From Nitrosomonadales bacterium (lineage in GTDB: Bacteria > Pseudomonadota > Gammaproteobacteria > Burkholderiales > Gallionellaceae): a stretch of DNA of 44,031 nt. Shown piece after piece: positions 6,814-15,377 of the stretch. Location of the stretch: assembly GCA_016716325.1 (NCBI GenBank), contig JADJWO010000002.1, positions 1-44,031 on the forward strand. Reading direction: 5' to 3'. How positions within the stretch are numbered: the stretch's first letter is position 1; each line of letters begins with the position of its first letter. The notes below the pieces were generated by a model. It had not been told where the DNA came from, searched no databases, and saw nothing but the letters and a program-made list of their open reading frames with translations. The translations under genes were made by a program, and so were the position numbers.

Positions 6814-7824
6814 TCACTTGCCGAAAGGTTGCGGACGCGGCGTGCCGTCGACGGATGGTGGCAGGATCGGCATCTGGAACGAGGGCTGTTTGCCGGTCAA
6901 TGTCTTCAGGAAGGCGACGATCCGGCCGTTCTCCTCCTCGGTGAAGTCCTTGCCGAGCTGGATGCGGCCCATGGTGTTCACCGCTTCGCCCAGCGTGGCA
7001 GCCCCGCCGTCGTGGAAGTACGGATAGGTCAGTTCCACGTTGCGCAGCGTCGGCACCTTGAAATAGAAGCGGTCGGCATCCTTGCCGGTGACGGCGATGC
7101 GTCCCTCGGCGGGATTGTCGGTCTTGTACGGCTCGACCACGCCGAGCTTCTGGAACGAGTTGCCGCCGACAGCGGGGCCGTTATGGCAGGCGGTGCAACC
7201 GCTGTCCTTGAACAGCTTGTAGCCGGCCAACTCATCCTTGCTCAAGGCATTCTTATTGCCCTTGAGCCATTTGTCGAAGCGCGAGTCTGGCGTGACCAGC
7301 GTCTTCTCGAAGGCGGCGATGGCCTCGGTGACCTTGTCGATGTCGATCTTGTCGGAGCCGAAAGCCGTTTTGAATTCCCTTACGTAACCCGGGATGGATT
7401 GCAGGACTTCAACGGCAAGTTCGTGGTTGGAGGCCATTTCGCCCGGATTCGCGATCGGGCCGCCCGCCTGCGCCTTGAGGTCGGCTGCGCGGCCGTCCCA
7501 GAACTGCGCGAGGTTCATGCCCGAGTTCAGCACGGTCGGCGAATTGATCGGGCCCTGTTGCCAGTTGTGGCCGATCGAGGTCTTGAGGTTGTCGGTGCCG
7601 CCCATCGAGAGGTTGTGGCAGGAATTGCAGGAGATGAAGCCGGATTTGGACAGGCGCGGATCGAAGTAGAGTTTCTTGCCGAGTTCGACGACGGCCGGTT
7701 TGCCGGGTTTGACCGCGGCGATGGGCTGGATCGGTTCGTTACTGCCGGCAGCCAGTGCCATTCCGGGAGCGGCTGACAGGGCAAACAGTCCAATGGACAG
7801 TGCCAGTACGCGTTGTCTGGTCAT
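6814..7824 (-). CDS. di-haem cytochrome c peroxidase
   Basis: This 336-residue periplasmic enzyme reduces hydrogen peroxide to water with electrons from small c-type cytochromes or cupredoxins. A signal peptide covers about residues 1-26 (cleavage near ALA-AGS). Two haem c sites are visible: C66-NS-CH70 and C210-TA-CH214. They represent the peroxidatic and electron-transferring haems. PTLRNVELTYPYFHDG near the C-terminus is a typical family stretch, and GAATLGEAV follows it. The length is normal. The gene stands alone, convergent with the operon to its left, with a long untranslated gap before the polyphosphate genes. Confidence 0.93.
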   Translation of the reverse strand: MTRQRVLALSIGLFALSAAPGMALAAGSNEPIQPIAAVKPGKPAVVELGKKLYFDPRLSKSGFISCNSCHNLSMGGTDNLKTSIGHNWQQGPINSPTVLNSGMNLAQFWDGRAADLKAQAGGPIANPGEMASNHELAVEVLQSIPGYVREFKTAFGSDKIDIDKVTEAIAAFEKTLVTPDSRFDKWLKGNKNALSKDELAGYKLFKDSGCTACHNGPAVGGNSFQKLGVVEPYKTDNPAEGRIAVTGKDADRFYFKVPTLRNVELTYPYFHDGGAATLGEAVNTMGRIQLGKDFTEEENGRIVAFLKTLTGKQPSFQMPILPPSVDGTPRPQPFGK

Positions 7825-7950
7825 GATGATTCCTTTCTTGATGAACGATGGATTGCGATAAATTTTGACGCCGCCCCGGTAACGAAGGCCACCTGTTATG
7901 GATGGCAGCGTACCGGGTTCGACGATAAAGGTCGGCGAGGGTTCCTCAGG

Positions 7951-9435
7951 TCATTTCTTTTTCATTTCCGCTTCGATGCGCTGGCACAAAGTTTCCAGCA
8001 CCTTGATGCGCGCGAAGTACTTGTCGTTGGCTTCCACCAGCGTCCACGGGGAGATCTCGGTGCTGGTGCGGTCGACCATGTCACATACCGCGTGCTCATA
8101 TTCGTCCCATTTCTTGCGGTTGCGCCAGTCTTCCTCGGTGATCTTGAAGCGCTTGAAGCCGATCTTTTCGCGTTCCTTGAAGCGGCGCAACTGTTCTTCC
8201 TTGGTGATGGTCAGCCAGAACTTGACGACCACGATCCGGTGACGTGCCAGTTGCCCCTCGAAATCGTTGATCTCGCTGTAGGCACGCATCCAGTCCGATC
8301 TGGAGCAGAAGCCCTCGACGCGTTCGACCAGCACGCGGCCATACCACGATCGATCGAAGATGGTCACGCGGCCCTTGCGCGGGATGTGCCGCCAGAAACG
8401 CCACAGGTAAGGCTGGGCGCGTTCTTCCTCGGTCGGCGCTGCGATCGGCACGATGTTGTATTGACGTGCGTCCAGCGCACTGGTGATGCGCCGGATGGCG
8501 CCGCCCTTCCCTGCCGCATCGTTGCCCTCGAACATCGCGACCACGGTGATGTTCCTGAACCTCGGATCGCGCGACAGCAGGGCCAGCTTGCCCTGGTATT
8601 TCTCCAGCTCGGACTGGTATTTCTTCTTCTCGAGCTTCTGCTTCATGTCGAGCGCCTTCAGCACATTGATCTGGTCGATCGACGGCAGCGGCGGCGGCGC
8701 GGAGACCTCGGTCTTCTTGCCGGCTTCCTTGACGCGTTTCTGGATCGCATCAAGGATGGTCTTGCCCACGGTCAGGCCACGGTAGCGCGCGTCGTAGCCC
8801 TCGACGATGATCCACGGTGCTTCGGCGGTGCTGGTATGGCGCACCACGCTCTCGTGCACGGCGTTGAACTTGTCGTACAGTTTGTAATGTTCCCAGTCGC
8901 GCTTGGTGACGCGCCAGCGGGTCTTGGGATCCTTCTCCAGCATCTTCAGGCGTTTCTGCTGTTTATCCTTGGACAGGTGCAGCCAGAACTTGATCACCAG
9001 CGCGCCTTCGTCCACCAGCATCTTCTCGAGGCGCTTGGCGCGCTCCAGGCTCTGGTCCAGTTGCGAATTCTTGGTGATGCCATGCACGCGGTTGAGTATC
9101 GGCCAGGTGTACCAGGAACCGAGGAACACGCCGACCTTGCCCTTGGGTGGCAATGCACGCCAGAAGCGCCACATCATCGGGCGGTCCAGTTCCTCGTCGG
9201 ACGGTTCGCCCATGCCGTGCGTTTCCACGAAGCGCGGATCCATCCATTCATTGAGCAGGTTCACGGTCTCGCCGCGCCCCGCGCCGTCCACGCCGCCGAC
9301 CAGGATGATGACCGGGAATTTCGCCAGCTTGGCCAAGTCCATCTGTGCTTCAAGCAATGCTTCGCGCAGCTTGGGCACTTCCGCGTCATAGGTGGCTTTG
9401 TCTATCTTGTGTCCGAGTTCAGCAGATTCAAACAT
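7951..9435 (-). CDS. pap: polyphosphate:AMP phosphotransferase (two PPK2 domains)
   Basis: This 494-residue protein has two tandem PPK2 domains. The N-terminal domain carries the modified P-loop GGVDGAGRGE. The C-terminal one carries the full Walker A GNDAAGKGG, the lid-like region RAQPYLWRFW and the DRSWYGR motif. Fused PPK2 enzymes of this layout transfer phosphate from polyphosphate to AMP, giving ADP; in the family only the second domain is thought to be catalytic. The open frame extends upstream, but the ATG at 9435 (MFESAELGHKID) is chosen because GGGAGG precedes it at proper spacing. It lies next to sixA and near ppk1, forming a polyphosphate locus. Confidence 0.92.
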   Translation of the reverse strand: MFESAELGHKIDKATYDAEVPKLREALLEAQMDLAKLAKFPVIILVGGVDGAGRGETVNLLNEWMDPRFVETHGMGEPSDEELDRPMMWRFWRALPPKGKVGVFLGSWYTWPILNRVHGITKNSQLDQSLERAKRLEKMLVDEGALVIKFWLHLSKDKQQKRLKMLEKDPKTRWRVTKRDWEHYKLYDKFNAVHESVVRHTSTAEAPWIIVEGYDARYRGLTVGKTILDAIQKRVKEAGKKTEVSAPPPLPSIDQINVLKALDMKQKLEKKKYQSELEKYQGKLALLSRDPRFRNITVVAMFEGNDAAGKGGAIRRITSALDARQYNIVPIAAPTEEERAQPYLWRFWRHIPRKGRVTIFDRSWYGRVLVERVEGFCSRSDWMRAYSEINDFEGQLARHRIVVVKFWLTITKEEQLRRFKEREKIGFKRFKITEEDWRNRKKWDEYEHAVCDMVDRTSTEISPWTLVEANDKYFARIKVLETLCQRIEAEMKKK

Positions 9436-9464
9436 GATGCCCTCCCGATGTTTAGAGATGAAAC

Positions 9465-9911
9465 CTACAAAAGATCCGGTGCGATGACCAGACGCAAGGT
9501 GGCTTGTGAAACCCCTTCGCGCTGGCTGAACCACCATAGCGCACCCTTCTTGATGCTTAATGAGTCGTTTCCGCAACCGAGCAATTGCGAGGCGATGTGG
9601 CCGAGTGTGGGTTGATGGCCGACGACCAGGACGGTGCCGTCGGCATCCGGCCAACCTGCCGCCTGGAGTACCGCCTGTGCAGAGGCGCCGGGGCCGATGG
9701 CATCGGCCAGTTCGAAATGCTTGCCGAGCGGAGCGATGGTCTGTTGTGTGCGGGTGGCGGGACTGACAAGGATGCGGGTGTTGGCGGGCAGATGGGCCTT
9801 CAGGAATGCGGCAGTCTTTGCGGCCTGCTTCCTGCCTTTGGCGGTGAGCGCGCGCGTGATGTCCGGCGTGCCGTCCTCAGCTTCCGCATGTCGCCACAGG
9901 ATCAATTCCAC
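9465..9911 (-). CDS. sixA: SixA-type phosphohistidine phosphatase
   Basis: This histidine phosphatase superfamily protein of 148 residues has the catalytic RHAEAED near its N-terminus, the SPATRTQQT motif, and the second catalytic histidine in VVGHQPTLG. SixA removes phosphate from histidine phosphotransfer domains, notably of the nitrogen PTS in E. coli. The frame opens earlier (GTG at 9935), but the GTG at 9911 is preceded by GGAGG at correct spacing and gives the normal start VELILWRHAEAED. It is transcribed toward pap, with a 29-base gap, probably one operon. Confidence 0.88.
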   Translation of the reverse strand: MELILWRHAEAEDGTPDITRALTAKGRKQAAKTAAFLKAHLPANTRILVSPATRTQQTIAPLGKHFELADAIGPGASAQAVLQAAGWPDADGTVLVVGHQPTLGHIASQLLGCGNDSLSIKKGALWWFSQREGVSQATLRLVIAPDLL

Positions 9912-9963
9912 GATACCCTCCGACCATCTATTCACTTGTCAGCATATACCGTATACACTGCTT

Positions 9964-12510
9964 TTACCACTTTAACGCGAGGGGAATGACATGGCAACCA
10001 AGGGGGCCGTCGCAAAGACGGCAAGCACTGCAACAAGACCAGCAGTAAAAAAAGCACCTGCTGCGAGCAAGCCGAAACCTGCGGCCACCGCCAAACCCGC
10101 ACTCAAGCCGAGCGACATCCTGAAGCAGCGCGACAGGAAAACGAAGAAGGAAGGCAAGGTCAAGGTCGTTCGAGACAGCTTCACCATGCCGCGCGACGAA
10201 TATCAGAAGATTGCGGAGCTCAAAGAGCTGTGCCAGAAAAGCGGGCTGCATGTGAAGAAGAGCGAGGTATTGCGCGCCGGCCTGAAAATGCTGGCCGAGG
10301 TCGATGCGGCGAAACTTAAGCTGACACTGGAAGGGCTGGAAAAGATCAAGACCGGCCGCCCCAGGAAGCACTGAAGTCTCTGCAACCGAACATGCCGGGC
10401 CGGACTTGTCCGGCCCGTGTCGTGCGGGATCGCCTTTACCGGAGAACTGGCGATCCAGTTTGAGCAGTTCGGTCTGGGCGCATTTCCGCAAGGCGGGCTT
10501 GGCACTCTTGAGGTGGTAACGTCCGTCGCCGTCCATTTCCCACGCCTGGGAATTGTCGCGCAGGTAGGTCTTGAGCCCCTCGTCGATCACGCGCTTCTTG
10601 AGCTTCGCGTCGAGTATCGGGAAGCAGACCTCGATACGGCGGAAGAAGTTGCGATCCATCCAGTCCGCGCTGGCCAGATAGACATCGTGCTTCAGCTCGT
10701 TGCGGAAATAGAAGATGCGCGTGTGTTCGAGGAAGCGGCCGATGATCGAGCGCACGCGGATATTCTCGGACAGGCCGGGCACGCCGGGGCGCAGCGCGCA
10801 CACGCCGCGCACGATCAGGTCCACCTTGACGCCCGCCTGCGAGGCTTCATACAGCGCGGTGATGGTTTCCGGTTCCAGCAGCGCGTTCATCTTGGCGATG
10901 ATGTGCGCCCGCTTGCCCGCCCTGGCCAGCGCAGTCTCGTTCCGGATCGAACGCAGTACCTCGCTGTGCAGCGAGAACGGCGACTGCCACAGGTGATTGA
11001 GCTTGCGCGCCTTGCCCAGGCTGGTGAGCTGGCTGAACACCTCGTTCGCGTCGGCGCAGACCTCGTCGTTGCCGGTGAACAGGCCGAAGTCCGTGTATAG
11101 CCGCGCGGTGCGCGGATGGTAGTTGCCGGTGCCCAGATGCACATAGCGGCGCAGCTTGCCGTCCTCGCGGCGCACCACCATCAGCATCTTGGCGTGGGTC
11201 TTGTGGCCGACCACGCCGTACACCACATGCGCGCCCACTTCTTCCAGTCGCGTCGCCCAGCTGATGTTGGCTTCCTCGTCGAAGCGCGCCAGCAACTCAA
11301 CGACCACGGTCACTTCCTTGCCGCGCTTGGCTGCGGCGATCAGCGCCTCCATCAGTTCCGAATCCGTTCCGGTGCGGTACACGGTCTGCTTGATCGCCAC
11401 CACGTTCGGGTCGCTGGAGGCTTGCTGGATGAAATTGATCACCGGCTTGAACGACTGGTAAGGATGGTGCAACAGCACATCACCCTTGCGGATCACCTTG
11501 AACATGTTCTCGCCCTTCTTGCGCAGCACGGGCGGGACGCTGGGCACGAAGGCGGGGAATTTCAGGTCGTCGCGCGCGACCTGGTCCGGGATGCCCATCA
11601 ATCGCACCAGGTTCACCGGGCCATGCACCCGGTACAGGTCCTCAGTGTTCAGGTTGAATTCCTTGAGCAGCAGTTCGGCGATCTGCGGCGGGCAGGTGTC
11701 GGCGATCTCCAGGCGCACCGCGTCGCCGAAATGGCGTTGCGGCAATCCGCCCTGCAGGCTGATGCGCAGGTTCTTGACCTCTTCCTCGTCGACGAACAGA
11801 TTGCTGTTGCGCGTCACGCGGAACTGGTAGCAGCCCAGCACTTCCATGCCGGCGAACAGTTCGCCGACATGCGCGTGCAGGATGGAGGAAAGGAACACGA
11901 AGCCGTGCGCGCAGCCGCTCACCTCCGGCGGCATCGGGATGCAGCGCGGCAGCACGCGCGGCGCCTGCACGATGGCGCGCGCCGAGTTGCGCCCGAACGC
12001 GTCCTTGCCCTGCAATTCCACGGCGAAGTTCAGGCTCTTGTTGAGCACGCGCGGGAACGGGTGGGCGGGATCGAGCCCGATGGGCGTCAGCACCGGGATG
12101 ACCTCGCGAAAGAAAAAGTCCTTCACCCATGCGCGCTGCGCCTCGTTCCAGTGGGTGCGGCGCAGGAACTTGATGTCGTGCTGCGCGAGCGCGGGCGTGA
12201 TGTCCTTGTTGAACAACTGGTACTGGCGCTCGATCATCCGGTGCGCCTGATCGCGTACCAGTTCGAGCGTCTGTTTTGCCGTCATGCCGTCCGCGCCGGT
12301 GGCGATGCCGCCCAGCCGGATCTGTTCCTTCAGGCCGGCCACGCGTATCTCGAAGAACTCGTCGAGATTGCTGCTGACGATGCACAGGTATCTCAGCCGC
12401 TCCAGCAGCGGGACGCTCTGGTCTTCGGCCTGGGCGAGCACGCGCCTGTTGAACTCGAGTTGGCCGACCTCGCGGTTGAGGAATTGTTGCGGGACGAATT
12501 TTTTCGACAC
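9964..12510 (-). CDS. ppk: polyphosphate kinase 1, with an abnormal C-terminal extension
   Basis: Ppk1 reversibly makes polyphosphate from ATP at the inner membrane. The N-terminal, head and two phospholipase D-like catalytic domains are all recognisable, including VSSNLDEFFEIRVAGL, HLGTGNYHPRTARLYTDFG with the autophosphorylated-histidine region, and SADWMDRNFFRRIE. The start is taken at GTG 12510 (MSKKFVPQQFLNREV), 11 bases after the yggX stop. The conserved part ends near ALRKCAQTELLKLD (about 10440). The frame then stays open for about 150 more codons to 9964, antisense through the whole gene 9991-10374. Family members end near 690 residues, so the extension is probably non-functional or reflects a lost stop. 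Confidence 0.9.
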   Translation of the reverse strand: MSKKFVPQQFLNREVGQLEFNRRVLAQAEDQSVPLLERLRYLCIVSSNLDEFFEIRVAGLKEQIRLGGIATGADGMTAKQTLELVRDQAHRMIERQYQLFNKDITPALAQHDIKFLRRTHWNEAQRAWVKDFFFREVIPVLTPIGLDPAHPFPRVLNKSLNFAVELQGKDAFGRNSARAIVQAPRVLPRCIPMPPEVSGCAHGFVFLSSILHAHVGELFAGMEVLGCYQFRVTRNSNLFVDEEEVKNLRISLQGGLPQRHFGDAVRLEIADTCPPQIAELLLKEFNLNTEDLYRVHGPVNLVRLMGIPDQVARDDLKFPAFVPSVPPVLRKKGENMFKVIRKGDVLLHHPYQSFKPVINFIQQASSDPNVVAIKQTVYRTGTDSELMEALIAAAKRGKEVTVVVELLARFDEEANISWATRLEEVGAHVVYGVVGHKTHAKMLMVVRREDGKLRRYVHLGTGNYHPRTARLYTDFGLFTGNDEVCADANEVFSQLTSLGKARKLNHLWQSPFSLHSEVLRSIRNETALARAGKRAHIIAKMNALLEPETITALYEASQAGVKVDLIVRGVCALRPGVPGLSENIRVRSIIGRFLEHTRIFYFRNELKHDVYLASADWMDRNFFRRIEVCFPILDAKLKKRVIDEGLKTYLRDNSQAWEMDGDGRYHLKSAKPALRKCAQTELLKLDRQFSGKGDPARHGPDKSGPACSVAETSVLPGAAGLDLFQPFQCQLKFRRIDLGQHFQAGAQYLALLHMQPAFLAQLFELRNLLIFVARHGEAVSNDLDLAFLLRFPVALLQDVARLECGFGGGRRFRLARSRCFFYCWSCCSACRLCDGPLGCHVIPLALKW
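9991..10374 (+). CDS. Ala/Lys/Pro-rich protein with ribbon-helix-helix-like C-terminus
   Basis: This 127-residue basic protein has an N-terminal tail (residues 1-45) composed almost only of Ala, Lys, Pro and Thr with KPAA-like repeats, as in histone H1-like or AlgP-type proteins. Residues about 55-110 (RDSFTMPRDEYQKIAELKEL to VLRAGLKMLAEV) resemble a ribbon-helix-helix DNA-binding fold, and the end is GRPRKH, an AT-hook-like tail. The gene lies between sixA and ppk1, convergent to ppk1. A nucleoid or polyphosphate-granule role is an inference from location and composition. The ATG follows GAGGGGAATGAC. Confidence 0.7.
   Translation: MATKGAVAKTASTATRPAVKKAPAASKPKPAATAKPALKPSDILKQRDRKTKKEGKVKVVRDSFTMPRDEYQKIAELKELCQKSGLHVKKSEVLRAGLKMLAEVDAAKLKLTLEGLEKIKTGRPRKH
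10396..10417. terminator. perfect GC-rich hairpin between convergent genes
   Basis: CGGGCCGGAC (10396-10405) and GTCCGGCCCG (10408-10417) form a perfect 10-bp inverted repeat with a 2-base centre. It sits where the RHH gene and the conserved part of ppk1 end. Neither side has a run of T, so it may be a hairpin that only helps termination or protects 3' ends. Confidence 0.4.
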
Positions 12511-12521
12511 GGAGCGGCCTG

Positions 12522-12794
12522 TCAGTTTTTGGGCGGGACGTAGCCTTCGGGCATCTGTGTGCCCGCGCCGAAGAAATAGTTCTCCATCTGCGTGGCGAGA
12601 TATTTGCGCGCCTGCGCGTCGGCCAGATTGAGCCGGTTCTCGTTCACCAGCATGGTCTGGAAGCGTATCCAGCCCTGCCAGGCTTCCTTGGAAACGTTGT
12701 CGAATATCCGTTGGCCCAACGGACCGGGATAGGTCGGACGCTCCAGCCCTTCGGCCTCGCGCCCCAGTTTCACGCACTGCACCATTCTTGTCAT
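12522..12794 (-). CDS. yggX: Fe(2+)-trafficking / oxidative damage protection protein
   Basis: This 90-residue protein matches YggX in length and in the signatures MTRMVQCVKLGREAEGL, YPGPLGQRI, ISKEAW-like VSKEAWQGW and the end EGYVPP. YggX protects iron-sulfur proteins against oxidative damage, and its single N-terminal cysteine (in VQCVKL) is conserved. The ATG at 12794 follows CCGGAGAG. It is immediately upstream of ppk1 (11 bases), so both are likely transcribed together. It is divergent from the TonB receptor across a 172-base intergenic region in which I see no convincing operator. Confidence 0.93.
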   Translation of the reverse strand: MTRMVQCVKLGREAEGLERPTYPGPLGQRIFDNVSKEAWQGWIRFQTMLVNENRLNLADAQARKYLATQMENYFFGAGTQMPEGYVPPKN

Positions 12795-12966
12795 GTCGTA
12801 TCTCTCCGGGTCGAACTGTCTGCCCCGCAATTATGACACCGTGCCGGTATTTTTGCGCGCACCAGCCCGCAACCCAGAAAACATGCGGGTGCGACAATAT
12901 GCCGCATTTTCAAGGAAGCGCATTGCACCGATAATCGCCGCGCATTTTTTTCAGGGAGATCGAGCA

Positions 12967-15171
12967 ATGCAACTCAAACGGATTACTTTATATGTCGCAC
13001 TGGCCGTCGCGCCGAACGCTTTCGCCGCGGAGACGGCGACCATGCCGGAAGTCAGCGTAACGGCGGAAAGGTTGCAGCCGCTGCCGTCGTTGAACAATGT
13101 CGGTCTGGACCGGGACGCGCTGGACCGCCAGCGGACGGTCACCAGCGATACCGCCGGCCTGCTCGACGGGCAGCCGGGCGTCAGCCTGTACCGCGCGGGC
13201 GGCGTATCCAGCCTGCCGGTGATACGCGGCATGGCGGACGACCGCGTGCGCGTGAAGGTCGACGGCATGGACATCATCTCGGCCTGCGCCAATCACATGA
13301 ACCCGCCGCTGTCGTACATCGATCCCGCCAACGTTGCCAGTGTCGAGGTGATGGCGGGGATCGCCCCGGTCAGCGTCGGCGGCGACAGTATCGCGGGCAC
13401 GATACAGGTGGATTCCGCCGCACCCGAGTTCGCGCGGGACGGCGCCACGCTATTGAAGGGACAGGCTGGCGCGTTCTATCGCAGCAACAATGCGACGCAG
13501 GACGCCAACCTGTCGGCGACCATCGCCAACGACATGCTGTCGATGCGCTATACCGGCTCCACAGTCAGCGCGAAGAACTACCGGGCGGCAAGCGCGTTCA
13601 AGGCGCCCGCCACGATCACCAACTCGCTGACCAACGCCACCGTGGCAGGCGACGAGGTCGGCTCTTCCAGCTACCAGTCGGACAATCACCAGCTTGCGCT
13701 GGGGCTGCGCCGCGACAACCATCTGGTCGAACTCAAGCTCGGCTTGCAGAACATCCCGTACCAGGGCTTTCCCAACCAGCGCATGGACACGGTAACCAGC
13801 GACAGCCAGCAATTCAACCTGAGCTATCGGGGCCAGTACGATTGGGGCGGACTGGTCGCGCGCGCCTACAGCGAACAGACCCGGCACAGCATGCAATTCC
13901 TCGGCGACAAGACCTATTGGTACGGCGCATTGCTTAACGTACCCGGCATGCCGATGGACACCGACGGCAGGAACACCGGTGCGACCGTCAAGGCCGACAT
14001 CGTCCTGTCCGAGCGCGACATCGTGCGCACCGGGATCGAGTACCAGCAATACCGGCTGAACGACTGGTGGGATCCTTCCCCGCCCTCGCCGATGATGTCG
14101 CCCAACACCTTCTGGAACATCAACAACGGCCAGCGCGACCGCACCGACATCTTCGCCGAATGGGAAGCGCGCTGGAACCCGCAATGGGTGTCGCAACTGG
14201 GCGCCCGTTATGGCAACGTGAAGATGGATACCAGCAACGTGCAGGGTTACGGCGCAGCCTACAATGCCGCCGCCACCGCGTTCAACGCGAAGAATCGCCA
14301 GCGCAGCGACAACAACCTCGACCTCACCGCGCTGGCGCGTTACACGCCGAGCGAGGGCGCCAGCTTCGAAGCGGGTTACGCGATGAAGAACCGCTCGCCC
14401 AACCTGTACGAACGTTTCGCATGGTCCAACACCAACACCATGGTGATGAACATGAACAACTGGTACGGCGACGGCAACGGCTATGTCGGCAACCTCAACC
14501 TCAAGCCCGAGACCGCGCACACCCTGAGCGCCTCCGCCGAATGGCGCGACGCGTCGCAGGGAGGCTGGGAACTGAAGGTGTCGCCCTACTACACCCGCGT
14601 GCAGAACTACATCGACGCGGCCACCTGCGCATCGGTCGGCATCGTCTGCCCGGCGCGGACGGACGGCTTCCTCAACCTCACGCTGTCCAACCAGAGCGCG
14701 CGGCTGTATGGCGCGGACCTTTCCGGCAAGCTGGCGATCTCCAAAGGCGGCGCATACGGCGACTTCGACGCCAGCGGCGTGCTGAGCTACGTGAACGGCA
14801 AGAACCTCACCACCGGCGACAACCTCTACAACATCATGCCGCTCAACGCCAAACTGGCCGTCGAGCAGCGCATGGGCGGCTGGACCAACACGCTGGAAGC
14901 GCGTCTGGTCGACAGCAAGACGCAAGTGCAGGCGGCGCGCAAGGAACTGGCGATAAGCGGCTACGGGCTGGTCAACCTGCGCGGCAGCTACGAGTGGAAA
15001 CAGGTGCGCTTCGACCTGGGTGTGGAGAACCTGCTCGACAAGTACTACCTCGATCCGCTGGGCGGCGCCTATGTCGGTCAGGGGGCGACCATGGGAACCG
15101 GCGTGGCTTACGGCACCGGCGTCCCCGGCATGGGGCGCTCGTTCAACGCGGGCGTGACTGTGAAGTTCTAA
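12967..15171 (+). CDS. TonB-dependent receptor, OprC/NosA-like copper uptake
   Basis: This 734-residue outer-membrane receptor has a signal peptide at residues 1-20 (cleavage after AFA), a TonB box-like EVSVTAERL, a plug domain (about 40-160) and a 22-strand barrel ending in the outer-membrane signature VTVKF. VDGMDIISACANHMNPPLSY is the characteristic OprC/NosA plug segment. In OprC, copper is bound by a CxxxM-HxM set. Here C107-x3-M111 lies in the plug and H307-S-M309 in the barrel, so the complete set is present. It therefore probably imports copper. The ATG at 12967 has an AGGGAG upstream. It could supply copper for respiratory enzymes; no copper chaperone is adjacent. Confidence 0.88.
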   Translation: MQLKRITLYVALAVAPNAFAAETATMPEVSVTAERLQPLPSLNNVGLDRDALDRQRTVTSDTAGLLDGQPGVSLYRAGGVSSLPVIRGMADDRVRVKVDGMDIISACANHMNPPLSYIDPANVASVEVMAGIAPVSVGGDSIAGTIQVDSAAPEFARDGATLLKGQAGAFYRSNNATQDANLSATIANDMLSMRYTGSTVSAKNYRAASAFKAPATITNSLTNATVAGDEVGSSSYQSDNHQLALGLRRDNHLVELKLGLQNIPYQGFPNQRMDTVTSDSQQFNLSYRGQYDWGGLVARAYSEQTRHSMQFLGDKTYWYGALLNVPGMPMDTDGRNTGATVKADIVLSERDIVRTGIEYQQYRLNDWWDPSPPSPMMSPNTFWNINNGQRDRTDIFAEWEARWNPQWVSQLGARYGNVKMDTSNVQGYGAAYNAAATAFNAKNRQRSDNNLDLTALARYTPSEGASFEAGYAMKNRSPNLYERFAWSNTNTMVMNMNNWYGDGNGYVGNLNLKPETAHTLSASAEWRDASQGGWELKVSPYYTRVQNYIDAATCASVGIVCPARTDGFLNLTLSNQSARLYGADLSGKLAISKGGAYGDFDASGVLSYVNGKNLTTGDNLYNIMPLNAKLAVEQRMGGWTNTLEARLVDSKTQVQAARKELAISGYGLVNLRGSYEWKQVRFDLGVENLLDKYYLDPLGGAYVGQGATMGTGVAYGTGVPGMGRSFNAGVTVKF

Positions 15172-15182
15172 AGCAAGCTGCT

Positions 15183-15307
15183 GTCATTCCCGCGCAAGCG
15201 GGAATCCAGCAAGACAACAATTCCGCGTAGCGGACAAAGCCAAGGGGTTTTGTCCGCTGCGCGGAAACATTTTCAATCGACTGGATTCCCGCTTGCGCGG
15301 GAATGAC
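15183..15307. repeat. nested palindromic repeat pair (REP/BIME-like)
   Basis: A 27-base element GTCATTCCCGCGCAAGCGGG...CCAG at 15183-15209 is repeated as its exact reverse complement at 15281-15307. Inside lies a second inverted repeat, 15221-15238 (TTCCGCGTAGCGGACAAA) with 15248-15265. The whole 125-base block can fold into one long cruciform after the receptor gene. Each element is itself palindromic (ATTCCCGC/GCGGGAAT). Confidence 0.75.
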
Positions 15308-15340
15308 GGGGTTTCGGGGGCTTCCCGGAGCTGTCGTTCG

Positions 15341-15366
15341 TGGATTCGCGTCCGCACGGGAATGAC
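15341..15366 (-). repeat. degenerate copy of the ATTCCCGC/GCGGGAAT repeat
   Basis: TGGATTCGCGTCCGCACGGG followed by AATGAC is a diverged copy in the same orientation as the element at 15281-15307. It lies just before the uppP stop codon. Confidence 0.5.
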
Positions 15367-15377
15367 GGGCCGGCGAA

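Noticed and set aside
7813..9615. Long open frame of 600 codons on the plus strand
   Set aside because: It is the exact antisense of pap, which has clear PPK2 motifs; the plus-strand product resembles nothing and arises from high G+C.
11116..12543. 475-codon plus-strand frame opposite ppk1
   Set aside because: Antisense shadow of a conserved gene with His/Ala/Gln-rich composition and no motif.
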